A stretch of 64,000 bases of DNA from Telmatospirillum siberiense (GCF_002845745.1 NZ_PIUM01000025.1:36467-100466); one strand, 5' to 3'; shown: positions 35,587 to 44,958, numbered from the stretch's first letter. A program made the numbers and translations. Notes: generated from the sequence alone by a model not told the origin.

Positions 35587-36795
35587 ATGACCGAACCTTC
35601 TCCTATTCCCCCCGCGGACAATCGTGCCGCCGTCCGCCGCAGGCGATTGATCTGGACGGCCGCCGCCGCCGCTCTGGCCGCCGCGGTTTGGGGCGGCTGG
35701 ACCTTCCTGAATAGCAGCGCCATCCGCACGACGGACGATGCCTATGTCGGCGGCCACATCGTCTCCGTCACCCCGCAAATCTCCGGGACCGTCATCCGCG
35801 TCCTGGTCGACAATACGGACCGGGTCGAGGCGGGCACACTCCTGGTGGAGATCGACCCGACCGACGCCAAGACCGAGCTGGCGGCGGCCAAAGCCCAGCT
35901 TGGCCAGGCGGTCCGTTCGGTCAGGGGGCTCTATGCGGACGATGCGCGCTTCGACGCCGATATCCGGACCCGTCAGGCTGATCTGGCCAAGGCCCGCGCC
36001 GATCTGACGAAAGTTCGCGCCGATTTCCGCGAGCGTCAGGCCATCGCCAAGACGGGCGCCGTCACGGGTGAGGAGGTTCGCCACGCCGAGGACGCCGTCC
36101 ATATCGGCGAAGCCGCCACCGCCGCCACCGAGGCGGCGCTGGCATCGGCGATCCAGGGCAAGGCGCGCGCACACGCCCAGATCGAAGGCGCGACGCTGCA
36201 CACCCACCCATCCGTCAAAGCCGCCGCCGAACGGGTCCGCGCTGCGGTGCTGTCCCTGGAGAGAACCCGCATTGTCGCCCCGGTCTCCGGCATGGTGGCG
36301 CAGCGATCGGTCCAGCTTGGCCGCCGCGTCGCGCCGGGCGACCGACTGATGGCGGTGGTGCCACTCGATCGGTTGTGGATCGATGCCAACTACAAGGAAA
36401 TCCAGCTCAGGGGCGTTTGCTCCGGCCAGCCGGCCACGGTGACGGCGGATGTCTATGGCAGCCAGGTGGCCTACCACGGCCGCGTCGAGGACATCGAAGC
36501 CGGAAGCGGTTCCGCCTTCGCCCTGCTGCCGGCACAGAACGCCACCGGCAACTGGATCAAGGTGGTGCAAAGGGTGCCTGTCCGCATCGGGCTCGACCCC
36601 AAGGAACTCTTCCGTGCACCACTGCGCATCGGGATGTCCACCACCGTCGAGATCGACGCCGGTGCCTGCGACCCCGGGGCCGCGAGCGAACGGAAACCGC
36701 AAAAGGACGATGATGCAGCCCTCTACGAAGCGCAGTCAGCGGCGGCCGACGCGCGGGTGGATGAGATTATCGCGGCCAACATCGGAGATCGATGA
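35587..36795 (+). CDS. EmrA/HlyD-type membrane fusion protein
   Basis: 402 residues. N-terminal anchor (LIWTAAAAALAAAVWGGW), TTDDAYVGGHIVSVTPQISG lipoyl/barrel-sandwich start, a long coiled hairpin, and VVPLDRLWIDANYKEIQL. It bridges the inner-membrane pump to the outer duct. Overlaps emrB by ATGA and follows the lipoprotein gene by five bases. Confidence 0.92.
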   Translation: MTEPSPIPPADNRAAVRRRRLIWTAAAAALAAAVWGGWTFLNSSAIRTTDDAYVGGHIVSVTPQISGTVIRVLVDNTDRVEAGTLLVEIDPTDAKTELAAAKAQLGQAVRSVRGLYADDARFDADIRTRQADLAKARADLTKVRADFRERQAIAKTGAVTGEEVRHAEDAVHIGEAATAATEAALASAIQGKARAHAQIEGATLHTHPSVKAAAERVRAAVLSLERTRIVAPVSGMVAQRSVQLGRRVAPGDRLMAVVPLDRLWIDANYKEIQLRGVCSGQPATVTADVYGSQVAYHGRVEDIEAGSGSAFALLPAQNATGNWIKVVQRVPVRIGLDPKELFRAPLRIGMSTTVEIDAGACDPGAASERKPQKDDDAALYEAQSAAADARVDEIIAANIGDR

Positions 36796-38321
36796 TGGCC
36801 GCTGAGAAAGAGCCGGTTGTCCCGCTTTCCGGAACTCCCCGTGCGCTTGCTGCCTTGAGCTTGGGACTGGCATCCTTCATGGCGGTGGTGGACATTACCA
36901 TCGCCAACGTATCGATCCCGACCATCTCCGGCAATCTGGGCGTGAGTACGGACGAGGGCGAATGGATCCTCACGTCGTTCGCCATCGCCAATGCCATCTG
37001 CATCCCCTTGACCGGCTGGCTGTCACGTCGTTTCGGTCAGGTTCGGCTTTTTCTCGCGTCCGTTGCCGCCTTTACACTCGCTTCGATCTTGTGCGGGCTG
37101 GCAGGTTCGTTCGAGTCCCTTCTTCTTTTCCGCGTGCTGCAAGGCGCCGTCGCCGGACCGCTTCTGCCACTCAGCCAGGCCCTGCTGGTCGCCGTCTTCC
37201 CCCCTCAGCGTCGGGCCTTGGCGATCAGCATGTGGTCCATGACGGCCACGGCCGGCCCCGCATTCGGCCCGGTGCTCGGCGGCTGGATCACCGACACCTA
37301 TAGCTGGCCGTGGATCTTCTTGGTCAACGCCCCGGTCGGCGTTTTCGTCGTCCTCTCCACCTTCGCTCTCTTACGCGGTCGCGAAACGCCGACGCTCAAG
37401 CTACCGGTCGACGTGCAAGGACTCCTCCTCCTTGCGGTGGCGGTTGGCTGCCTGCAGGTCACCTTGGACCGTGGTCGGGTTTTGGACTGGTTGTCCTCCC
37501 CCTTCATCTGCACCACCGCAATCGTTTCCGCCATCGGCTTTATTGTTCTGGTCATCTGGGAACTGGGCGAGGAGCACCCGATCGTCGATCTCCGGCTCCT
37601 CGCCTATCGAAACTTCGCTGTCGGCACCGTCGCCGTGACGGTCGGCTTCGGGCTCTATTTCGCGGCGCTGGTCTTAACGCCGCTGTGGCTTCAAACCAAC
37701 ATGGATTACAACCCGACCTGGGCTGGCTTGGTCACCGCGCCGATGGGGCTGTTCGGCGTCCTGGTCGCACCCTTCCTCGGGCAATGGATCCGTAAGGCCG
37801 ATGCCCGGCTGTTCGCCAGCGTTGCCTTTCTTGCCTTCGCCGTGGTCGCCTGGTGGCGCGCCACCATGACCACCCAGATCGACGCCAGCATCGTCACGCT
37901 GGCCTGCCTGGGCCAGGGTGTCGGCATTGGGCTGTTCTTCACGCCACTGGTCAGCATCTCGCTGGCCGGCCTTCCTTTGGAAAAGGTCGCCTCCGCCACC
38001 GGTCTGCAAACCGCCATCCGTACCATGGCGGGCAGTCTGCTGGCCTCGCTGGCCCAGACTTTCTGGGACCAGCGGGCGCGCTTCCATCAGACTCACCTGA
38101 TCGAAAAGCTGACCCCCTTCAACGAGCAGACGGCGGCAACCATCGCCCGGTTGCGTCAAGGGGGGGTGAGCGAAGACCAGGCGTGGGGTGTCGTTGCCCA
38201 TCAGCTCGACGTACAGGCCCACATGCTGTCGCTCAATGATTTCTTCCTGTTCTCCGCCGTCGCCTTCATGGCCGCGTTGGCCATCGTCTGGTTCGCCAGC
38301 GTGCCCCGCAACGCATCCTGA
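36792..38321 (+). CDS. EmrB-type DHA2 family MFS drug exporter
   Basis: 509 residues with about 14 membrane spans. Motifs: MAVVDITIANVSIPTISGNL (span 1, DHA2 motif), GWLSRRFGQVRLFLAS (motif A), MTATAGPAFGPVLGGWITD (motif C). Proton-driven export of a hydrophobic or phenolic compound. Substrate unknown; the adjacent siderophore-interacting genes might mean an iron-chelating or catechol-like compound (inference). Confidence 0.92.
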   Translation: MMAAEKEPVVPLSGTPRALAALSLGLASFMAVVDITIANVSIPTISGNLGVSTDEGEWILTSFAIANAICIPLTGWLSRRFGQVRLFLASVAAFTLASILCGLAGSFESLLLFRVLQGAVAGPLLPLSQALLVAVFPPQRRALAISMWSMTATAGPAFGPVLGGWITDTYSWPWIFLVNAPVGVFVVLSTFALLRGRETPTLKLPVDVQGLLLLAVAVGCLQVTLDRGRVLDWLSSPFICTTAIVSAIGFIVLVIWELGEEHPIVDLRLLAYRNFAVGTVAVTVGFGLYFAALVLTPLWLQTNMDYNPTWAGLVTAPMGLFGVLVAPFLGQWIRKADARLFASVAFLAFAVVAWWRATMTTQIDASIVTLACLGQGVGIGLFFTPLVSISLAGLPLEKVASATGLQTAIRTMAGSLLASLAQTFWDQRARFHQTHLIEKLTPFNEQTAATIARLRQGGVSEDQAWGVVAHQLDVQAHMLSLNDFFLFSAVAFMAALAIVWFASVPRNAS

Positions 38322-38336
38322 AAGCGGGAGAGCCAC

Positions 38337-39086
38337 ATGGTCGCCCGAAAAAACCAACATTCCCCCATCCCGGTCGAAGTCACCAAAATCCAAACCTTAA
38401 GCCCGTTGATACGCCGGATCACCGTCGCCGCGGGCAGCTTACGCAGCATGGTCGGGGGCGTTCCCGCGCAATGGATGAAGGTCTTCTTCCCGGCTCCATC
38501 CGGCCAGAGACGAGTTGGGCGGGCCATCAGCATTCGCCATCTGGACTCTACGAATGGTCGGATGGATCTGGATTTTGTTCTCCATGGCGACTCCGGTCCC
38601 GCATCGCGTTGGGCAAATCACGCAAGACCGGGGAAGATCCTTATGCTTGCCGGTCCGCGAGGCGGCTATGCGATTGATCCGAAGGTTCCCCGCTATCTTC
38701 TGATCGGCGATGCCACCGCGCTTCCGGCCATTGCTTCAATCGCCGAGGCGCTGCCCGCAACGGCCGAGGCGGATGTCGTCGCCGAAGTCGCGGATTCCTT
38801 AGAGGAGCAGCCGCTTGCAAGCGCTGCAACGCTCCGCGTGCATTGGCTCCATTCCGGCACGGAAGCGCCGGGAACGACCGGGCGAATCGAGCTTGCGGTG
38901 CAAGCCCTGTCGTTCGAACCGGGCGACTGCCGGATCTGGCTGGCGGGAGAATCCTTCATGGTTCGCGCCGTCCTCACCCACCTCCTGGTCGATCGTCGCA
39001 TTTCTCCTGGCGCCATCTGCGCGAAGGGATACTGGAAACTCGGGACAGCCGGTCACCGGAGGGAAATTTCATCTGCGGAGGGATAA
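38337..39086 (+). CDS. siderophore-interacting protein in efflux operon
   Basis: 249 residues, same family as the gene at 32153: LIRRITVAAGSL, PAQWMKVFFPAPSG, RRVGRAISIRHLD, MLAGPRGGYAI, YLLIGDATALPAIASIAEAL, AICAKGYWKLG. FAD-dependent ferric-siderophore reductase. Starts 15 bp after emrB and directly abuts the stress-protein gene. Two such genes flanking one pump is unusual. Confidence 0.87.
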   Translation: MVARKNQHSPIPVEVTKIQTLSPLIRRITVAAGSLRSMVGGVPAQWMKVFFPAPSGQRRVGRAISIRHLDSTNGRMDLDFVLHGDSGPASRWANHARPGKILMLAGPRGGYAIDPKVPRYLLIGDATALPAIASIAEALPATAEADVVAEVADSLEEQPLASAATLRVHWLHSGTEAPGTTGRIELAVQALSFEPGDCRIWLAGESFMVRAVLTHLLVDRRISPGAICAKGYWKLGTAGHRREISSAEG

Positions 39087-39509
39087 ATGACCGTTACAAG
39101 CATTCTGGTTGCCATCGATGGGGGTCCCCAGACGCAACGGATTCTGTCTTGCACAGCGACGATTGCTCTGGCGTTGGGGGCAGCTGTCCACGTCTTGTGT
39201 GTTGCCAATATCCCTCTGATGGAAGGGACCGATGATCCGATCTTCAGAACCATCGAGGATCAGGCGCAGAGGGTCATCCACGATGCCCAGGACATTCTTG
39301 GCGCCAGCGGCCTTGAGGCCGCCGGCCACGTCGTCGATGGTTCCCCGGCTCAAATCATCGCATCGACCGCGAAAGAATTTAACTGCGGGCTGATCGTCAT
39401 CGGCCATCGATATTTATCCTTCTGGGCGCATCTGCTCGATCCGTCCGTCTGTGTCGAACTCCTTGACGTGACCACTTGCCCGGTCCTGACCGTCCCCGAC
39501 GGCCACTGA
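39087..39509 (+). CDS. universal stress protein (UspA family)
   Basis: 140 residues: SILVAIDGGPQTQRILSC at the N-terminus, DGSPAQIIASTAKEFNCGLIVIGH, then LLDVTTCPVLTVPD at the end. The usual G-x2-G-x9-G-(S/T) nucleotide signature is incomplete (GHRYLSFWAHLLDPSV), so it may not bind ATP. Start abuts the previous stop. A decayed copy of its 5' end lies at 39778. Confidence 0.85.
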   Translation: MTVTSILVAIDGGPQTQRILSCTATIALALGAAVHVLCVANIPLMEGTDDPIFRTIEDQAQRVIHDAQDILGASGLEAAGHVVDGSPAQIIASTAKEFNCGLIVIGHRYLSFWAHLLDPSVCVELLDVTTCPVLTVPDGH

Positions 39510-39548
39510 TGCGTCCCAGGCAGGCTTTTTCGGCGTTCGCCCGCGTAC

Positions 39549-39770
39549 TCAGTGCCGTCGAAGCAGCGAGGACGATGTGACGCCGAGCGCCGCCATGACC
39601 GCCGCGCTTACCGAGAACATCACGGCATAACCGCCTGCGGCCGAGATATGACCGGATATGATTGGACCGAGACCCTGGCCGACGTAGAGGGATGCCGCGA
39701 GCAGTGCCACGGCGGCGCCGCGCGCCTTGGGCGCCAGTTTGGTACTTTCCGTCTGCAACGTGTTGTGCAA
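39549..39770 (-). pseudogene. C-terminal fragment of an MFS transporter
   Basis: About 70 codons: KARGAAVALLAASLYVGQGL, GPIISGHISAAGGYAVMFSV, then a final helix and stop. This is the last two membrane spans of a major-facilitator protein; the start and ten helices are missing. It abuts a universal-stress-protein fragment, so both were left by rearrangement. Confidence 0.65.
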
Positions 39771-39777
39771 GAGCTAA

Positions 39778-39858
39778 ATGACCATTACAAGCATTCTGGT
39801 TGCCGTCGATGGAGGGGCCCAGACGCAACGAATTCTCACTTGCGCAGACCTTCCTTGA
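39778..39858 (+). pseudogene. truncated duplicate of the universal-stress-protein gene
   Basis: ATG-led 26 codons, TSILVAVDGGAQTQRILTC, nearly identical to the start of the gene at 39087, then a stop. DNA similarity begins a few bases before the ATG and ends after ~65 bp, marking a recombination joint. Confidence 0.75.
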
Positions 39859-39959
39859 TCGCGGCGGATCGCATGACGCTGAACCAGTACGAATAATTGA
39901 CGGGCGGGTAGGCACCTCGGCTGCTTTCGATCCCTACATCTACGGCCGGCGATCCTGCG

Positions 39960-41144
39960 TCAGGTAGGGATCGCCCGCGCAAGTTGGTGCGCCCGGATCG
40001 CCCTCAAGAGACCGAGCGTGGCGGCGAGGCCGCCAATCAGGAAAACCGCCGAATATCCCGAGCGATCGGCCAGCAAACCGACCAACGGCCCGGTGACGCC
40101 ATAAGCGAGATCCTGGAAAGCGACGAACCCGCCCATCGCCGTACCGCGCAGGTGCGCCGGCACCTGCTTTACGACCTCGGAACCCATGGCCGGATACACC
40201 ATCGAGCAACCGAGCCCGGTCAAGAAGGCACCCACCAACGCCGGCCACGGCCCATGCGCCAGCCATAGCAGATATTGGCCGCAGGCTTCCACGGAGAGGG
40301 AGGCGATGGCCACCGGTGTTCCACCGATCCGGTCCGGCAGGTGGCCGCAGAACAGCCGGACCAGAACGAAGCCGACGCCGAAGAACGTCAGCCCGAGCCC
40401 CGCATACGGCCAACCACGGCTCAGGAAATAAAGGGCGAAGAAAGCGCCCAGAACCGCAAAACCGATTCCGCCGAGCCCAACGACGACGCCCGCCCGCCAG
40501 ATCCGACCGATGATCCGCCAGACGGACTCGCGCCGACCGGCAGGGGGCACCACGGCCGGAAACCGATGAATGGCGATCAGACCCAGCAACGGCAACACCG
40601 TGCAGACGCCCATCAGCCCGGCGAAGCCCAACCGGTGCAGCAGCGCCAGACCCAACGGTCCACCTGCGGCAAAAGCGCCGTACATGCCCATTCCCACGAG
40701 CGACATGACCTTGCCGGAGCGCGCAGGGCCCATCAGACCGATACTCCAGTTGATCATCCCCACCATCGTCAGGCTCTCACCAAGCCCCAACAGCAGCCGT
40801 CCAGCAATGAGCACGGCATAGTCACCCGCCACGGACAACCGGGGCCAACTCGCCAGAAGACAAATCAGCCCGGCCGCCGCATACACGATCAGGCCGCGCT
40901 GCATGGAGACCTTGCCGCCCAGCAGGTCGGCGCGCGCGCCGGCATGAGGGCGCGTCAGGATTGTCGAGAGAAAAGCGATCCCGACGGCAAGTCCGCCATA
41001 GGTGTTGTCAAGGCGTAGTCCCTGTACGACGTAGACCGGCACCACGGGGAGCGACATGGCAACCGCGAGATAGGATAGGAACAGCGTCCCCGTCAGAGCG
41101 ACGACGCGGCGATAGGCCAAGTCTGGCCGACCGATATTAGACAT
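39960..41144 (-). CDS. MFS transporter (YhhS-like)
   Basis: 394 residues with 12 predicted spans. SYLAVAMSLPVVPVYVVQGL start, TRPHAGARADLLGGK (motif A), GRLLLGLGESLTMVGMINW, and HLRGTAMGGFVAFQDLAYGV near the end. This is the YhhS/YfcJ sub-group of putative exporters. It is the last gene of a leftward operon with the aldolase gene 3 bp upstream and the isochorismatase gene before that. Substrate unknown. Confidence 0.88.
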   Translation of the reverse strand: MSNIGRPDLAYRRVVALTGTLFLSYLAVAMSLPVVPVYVVQGLRLDNTYGGLAVGIAFLSTILTRPHAGARADLLGGKVSMQRGLIVYAAAGLICLLASWPRLSVAGDYAVLIAGRLLLGLGESLTMVGMINWSIGLMGPARSGKVMSLVGMGMYGAFAAGGPLGLALLHRLGFAGLMGVCTVLPLLGLIAIHRFPAVVPPAGRRESVWRIIGRIWRAGVVVGLGGIGFAVLGAFFALYFLSRGWPYAGLGLTFFGVGFVLVRLFCGHLPDRIGGTPVAIASLSVEACGQYLLWLAHGPWPALVGAFLTGLGCSMVYPAMGSEVVKQVPAHLRGTAMGGFVAFQDLAYGVTGPLVGLLADRSGYSAVFLIGGLAATLGLLRAIRAHQLARAIPT

Positions 41145-41147
41145 GGT

Positions 41148-41903
41148 TTAAATGGAATCCGGTGTGCGGGTGCGGGCTTCAATGCCAGCATGACGGCACC
41201 AATATTCCCAGGCCCGGTCGTAGCCTTCGTTGGGCTTGGCATCGGCCAGGCGTTGACAGATGATTTTGATCTCACCTTCGGTGAGAAATTTAACCGGTGG
41301 GAAACGGCTTGCCTGCATTTGCAGCCCGGCATTCACCTCCAGATACACCGCGGTATAGACCGCTTCGCGAACCGAGCGGCCGATGACCGTGCAGCCATGG
41401 CCGCGCATGAGGGCGGCGTTGTTCTGCCCCAGGACCTTCGCAAAATCCCGACCCATTGCCATGCTGGAGATCAGCATGTTGGTGTCGCCGAACGTCGCCT
41501 GCGCGTCCCATACTGGTATATGGCCGCCGATGGTCGCACAGCTGTGCACGATGGGGCGCAGCCTTTCATCGGTAACGCTATAGGGAATGACGCTGCGGCT
41601 ATGGCTGTGGACAACGGATTTGACGTCCGGCTGCGCCTCGTAAATCGCACCGTGGATGTGTCTCTCAAGATAGGGCTTACGCGTATCCCCGTTCACGACC
41701 TCGCCGTCGAGGGTGATTTCCATGATGTCTTCCGCGGTGATCAATTCCGGCGGTAGAGCGCGGGCGATGAAGTAATGGCGAGGTTTTTCGGGATGGCGGG
41801 CGCTGACATGTCCAAAAGCGTCGACGACATTTTCGGCGGCCAGAATACGGTTGGCGGCGACGACGTCTTCGATCAGGTCTTTGATTGTTATCGTGATATC
41901 CAT
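41148..41903 (-). CDS. class II aldolase/adducin family protein
   Basis: 251 residues. NAFGHVSAR-type start (VVDAFGHVSARHPE), metal-binding HIHGAIYEAQPDVKSVVHSH, RGHGCTVIGRSVREAVY and a long C-terminal helix. Zn-dependent sugar-phosphate aldolase or decarboxylase fold; similar proteins act on hydroxy acids or aromatic carboxylates. It shares an operon with an isochorismatase-like hydrolase and an exporter. Confidence 0.88.
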   Translation of the reverse strand: MDITITIKDLIEDVVAANRILAAENVVDAFGHVSARHPEKPRHYFIARALPPELITAEDIMEITLDGEVVNGDTRKPYLERHIHGAIYEAQPDVKSVVHSHSRSVIPYSVTDERLRPIVHSCATIGGHIPVWDAQATFGDTNMLISSMAMGRDFAKVLGQNNAALMRGHGCTVIGRSVREAVYTAVYLEVNAGLQMQASRFPPVKFLTEGEIKIICQRLADAKPNEGYDRAWEYWCRHAGIEARTRTPDSI

Positions 41904-42015
41904 AATCGTCTTTCCTCACATTATGGAGATTGACTGGTGGCGATGGCGGCTGGGACTGCTTTGCCAAGACAAATTCGGCCAACCGCAGAGGAGATGTCAT
42001 CGCGCCAGGCCATTC

Positions 42016-42579
42016 TCAGGCCGCCCCTGTCTCAAGAAGACCGATGATCTCTTGCGTCGTTCCCGTCTCGCCGAGCCTCGGGAAAATATAGGTGACGCTG
42101 TTGGCGTGAGCGTCGGCGTTCCGGTCGGTCATCGCATCGACGGCGAGTGTCACGTTGAACCCCAATTCATAGGCATTACGCGCGGTGGATTCGACCCCGA
42201 TGCTGGTGGCGATGCCGGCGACGACCACCTGAGTCACGCCCTCGCGCTTCAGATAGTCTTCGAGATCGGTGTTGGTGAACGCACCCCACGTTCGCTTTGT
42301 CACCCCATGGTCCTGCGGCTGCCGGCTGAGCTCTGGGACCAGCTCGGCCCAATCGGCGGGGCGCGGTCCTTGGCTGAGCGCCTGCTCGGTCCGGCCCGGC
42401 GCAGTGCCGGCCACATTGACGAGCACGACGGGGAGACCGTGGTGACGGAAGGCGCTGGCGAGCGCTGCGGCGTTCTGCACGATTTCGGGGATTGGATGGA
42501 CGCAGGGATGCGCGGTGATGCCCTTCTGCAGATCGATGACGATCAGGGCAGTTTTCGGGTCAAGCGTGGTGATAGTCAT
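42016..42579 (-). CDS. isochorismatase-family cysteine hydrolase
   Basis: 187 residues: TALIVIDLQKGI (catalytic Asp), TKRTWGAFTNTDLEDYL (Lys), VVVAGIATSIGVESTARNAYELGFNVTLAVDAMTD, where the usual catalytic Cys position reads GIATSIGVEST and so lacks Cys. Such variants occur in this family, and activity is uncertain. Start at ATG 42579 after GGGAAAACC; the frame runs further upstream through the operator region. First gene of the leftward operon. Confidence 0.82.
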   Translation of the reverse strand: MTITTLDPKTALIVIDLQKGITAHPCVHPIPEIVQNAAALASAFRHHGLPVVLVNVAGTAPGRTEQALSQGPRPADWAELVPELSRQPQDHGVTKRTWGAFTNTDLEDYLKREGVTQVVVAGIATSIGVESTARNAYELGFNVTLAVDAMTDRNADAHANSVTYIFPRLGETGTTQEIIGLLETGAA

Positions 42580-42802
42580 ACGGTTTTCCCTCTCCAGATT
42601 TGGGCGTTGGCCTTGAACGAATTCAGTCGTGGTGATCAGGTGCGCAAGATGGCGCTTGAAATGATGATGAAGATCGGCGCCGCCGTTCCTATGCCGAGGA
42701 ACGTCCAGCAGAATCACTTGCGGCGCGCGTGTTTCAATCCGATCTCGAGTTCAGATTACGAGGAGACTGAACGATCAGAAATGACGAGGAATAAAATGAA
42801 TA

Positions 42803-42819
42803 ATTTCGTACCGCGAAAT
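42803..42819. promoter_or_regulatory. LysR-type operator copy 3
   Basis: ATTTCGTACCGCGAAAT, ~225 bp upstream of the isochorismatase start. The surrounding DNA (42749-42822) is a diverged direct repeat of 32981-33053. Suggests that the leftward operon belongs to the same LysR regulon. Confidence 0.55.
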
Positions 42820-42826
42820 CCACTAG

Positions 42827-42964
42827 AGCGGTTTGCTCCGTGCCGATGGCCGACGTGACCGCCGCGCCGCTTTCGTCCCAACCGCCGCCCAGCGCTTTGA
42901 ACAGGCTGACGCGATCCGATGCGACCCGCAGGTCCGATGCCCCTTGACGAATGCCGCTCGGCAT
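42827..42964 (-). pseudogene. C-terminal fragment of a NodT-type efflux lipoprotein gene
   Basis: GASDLRVASDRVSLFKALGG, GWDES is the characteristic C-terminus of outer-membrane efflux lipoproteins (compare the ending of the gene at 34082). Nothing of the first ~450 residues remains. The frame then runs into operator copy 3, so a related efflux locus was cut here. Confidence 0.6.
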
Positions 42965-43023
42965 TCACACCGAGCCGCAATTTTATAATCCGCGACGATG
43001 GTTCTCCGACGACAGGTGAGTGC

Positions 43024-43905
43024 TCAATGTCTGCTTGAGCGTTCCGCCATATAACGGGCTGGCGAGACGCCGAGCGCCTTTCGAAACATTGTGACAAAGC
43101 TGCTGACGTTCTCGTATCCGAGGTCGCCAGCGACTTGCTTCACGGACGCGCCACTCGCCAGCCATTGCACCGCGAGAATGATGCTCAACTGTTGCCGCCA
43201 ACGGCCGAAGCTCATGCCAGTCTCAGCGGCGATTACGCGCTCGAGCGAGCGAACACTGAGTCCGGCACGTTTTGCCCACGACTCGAGAGTTCCGCGGTCA
43301 GATGGATCCGTCATCATGTCCTGGAAGATCGAACGAAGCCTGGGATCGGTTGGCATTGGCAGGTGAAGGTTGCCGAGCGGCGCGGTCGAAACCTCATGAA
43401 GCAGCAAGGCCGCGACACCCGATTCTATTCCGTCCACCTCATGATCCGCCGGGAACTGCGCGCTTCGGACAATCAGTTCGCGCAGCAGTGGACTGACGGC
43501 GATAGTGCAGCACGTCGTCGGCAGGTTCGCGTCTGCCGCCGGTTGGACGAAGGCCGCATAGCTATCGATGTTCCCGGAGGCCGCGATCCGATGCACCATT
43601 CCGCCCGGAACCCAAAGCGCGCTCTGCGGCGGCACGATCCAGATGCCGCCCTCGACTTCACAGCGAAAGACGCCTGAGAGCCCCAATAGGAGCTCGGCCT
43701 TCCGGTGGGAATGATGCTCCAGTTCCAGCTCGTCAGTGACCATCCCGACGCCGACCGTCACGACGTCCCGGCGCGCAGAATCGACCGTGGGCATGAGGTC
43801 AGTCAGGTCATTCAATTGACGCAGGATCGGCAAAGGGTCGTGCTCCCACGAATTGGCAAGATCTCGATATATATTGGCGGACTTTCGTATTTCGCTCAAC
43901 CTCAT
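43024..43905 (-). CDS. AraC-family regulator with N-terminal cupin
   Basis: 293 residues. Cupin-like sensing domain (HHSHRKAELLLGLSGVFRCE, PPQSALWVPGGMVHRI) and two HTHs (LESWAKRAGLSVRSLERVI, VKQVAGDLGYENVSSFVTMF, LGVSPARYM). A start at the internal Met (MPTVDS, residue 38) would give the usual ~256 residues. Divergent from the SDR gene at 43956, its likely target. Confidence 0.88.
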   Translation of the reverse strand: MRLSEIRKSANIYRDLANSWEHDPLPILRQLNDLTDLMPTVDSARRDVVTVGVGMVTDELELEHHSHRKAELLLGLSGVFRCEVEGGIWIVPPQSALWVPGGMVHRIAASGNIDSYAAFVQPAADANLPTTCCTIAVSPLLRELIVRSAQFPADHEVDGIESGVAALLLHEVSTAPLGNLHLPMPTDPRLRSIFQDMMTDPSDRGTLESWAKRAGLSVRSLERVIAAETGMSFGRWRQQLSIILAVQWLASGASVKQVAGDLGYENVSSFVTMFRKALGVSPARYMAERSSRH

Positions 43906-43955
43906 CGCCCGCTATGTCTGAGCACGGTAGCCACGAATGCTGAAAGGACGCTGAG

Positions 43956-44669
43956 ATGACTGAGCCCAAAATCGCTGTCGTGTTTGGTGGGAGCTTAGGA
44001 ATAGGGGAAGCAACGGCACGGGCGCTGACAGAAACTGGAAGCCGTGTAACCATCGTCGGGCGGGATGCGACCAGACTTGCTGCGGCCGCCACGCGCATTG
44101 GCGAGGTCACGACTGCGGTGGCCGACGCCCGGGACGCTGACGCCGTGTCGCAGGTGTTCGAGACGACGGGTCTGGTCGACACCGTTGTGATCTGCGTAGC
44201 CGGAAGCACGGGAATAGGTCTGTTCCGGGATCTCAACCTTGGCGAGGTTAGGGCCGCATTCGAGGAGAAAACCCTCGCGCAACTCCTGGTCGCCCAAGTC
44301 GCTGCTCGCCACATGCGCCCCAACGGATCGATCACTTTTGTGTCCGCTGGCTCAGCTCGCTCCGCCATCCGCAGCGCTGTAGGCCCTGCCGTTGTCAATG
44401 GCGCGATTGAGGCCGCCATCCCCACTCTGGCGCTTGAGCTCGCTCCGATCCGGGTAAATGCCGTGAGCCCTGGGCTCATCGACACACCTTTATGGGACTT
44501 CATGCCGACCGAGACCAGAGAAGCTTTTTTCTCGAGCAACGCTGCGAAGTTGCCCGTCGGCAGGGTCGGGCGAGCTGACGAGGTCGCGGAGGTGATCGTG
44601 CTTCTTACGAAATGCGAATTCATCACCAGCTCGATCTACGCGGTCGATGGCGGAAGCAGCATGGGCTAG
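43956..44669 (+). CDS. SDR-fold protein lacking the canonical active site
   Basis: 237 residues. NAD(P)-binding start IAVVFGGSLGIGEATARAL and the ending RVNAVSPGLIDTPLW, YAVDGGSSMG are typical short-chain dehydrogenase. But where Ser-Tyr-x3-Lys is expected the sequence reads VSAGSARSAIRSAVGPAVVN: no Tyr or Lys at the right spacing. It may be a binding or sensor protein, or use another mechanism. Divergent to the AraC gene with 50 bp between. Confidence 0.8.
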   Translation: MTEPKIAVVFGGSLGIGEATARALTETGSRVTIVGRDATRLAAAATRIGEVTTAVADARDADAVSQVFETTGLVDTVVICVAGSTGIGLFRDLNLGEVRAAFEEKTLAQLLVAQVAARHMRPNGSITFVSAGSARSAIRSAVGPAVVNGAIEAAIPTLALELAPIRVNAVSPGLIDTPLWDFMPTETREAFFSSNAAKLPVGRVGRADEVAEVIVLLTKCEFITSSIYAVDGGSSMG

Positions 44670-44958
44670 GCGCACAGCGGGATATCGCTCGCGGCTTGGT
44701 TGCCTCGCCGGCAGGAATCCATCTGCGGCCGACTCTCCGGCCATTCCTCGACATGCTGAGAGCAGCGTTACCCTGACCTCTCGGCGCCTACACGGATCTG
44801 ATCTAGATTCAGCTCGGCCATCGAATGTTCAGCGCTTCGGCCGGTCGCCTGAGCCCAGGCTCTCGCCTATCCAGCCAAAGAGCCGGAAGCGGAGGTTCCT
44901 TTGGCCGCATAGGAGTTGGGCGCGTCGCTAAACGGCGTGAAGGTCGGTTCCGCGCCAA

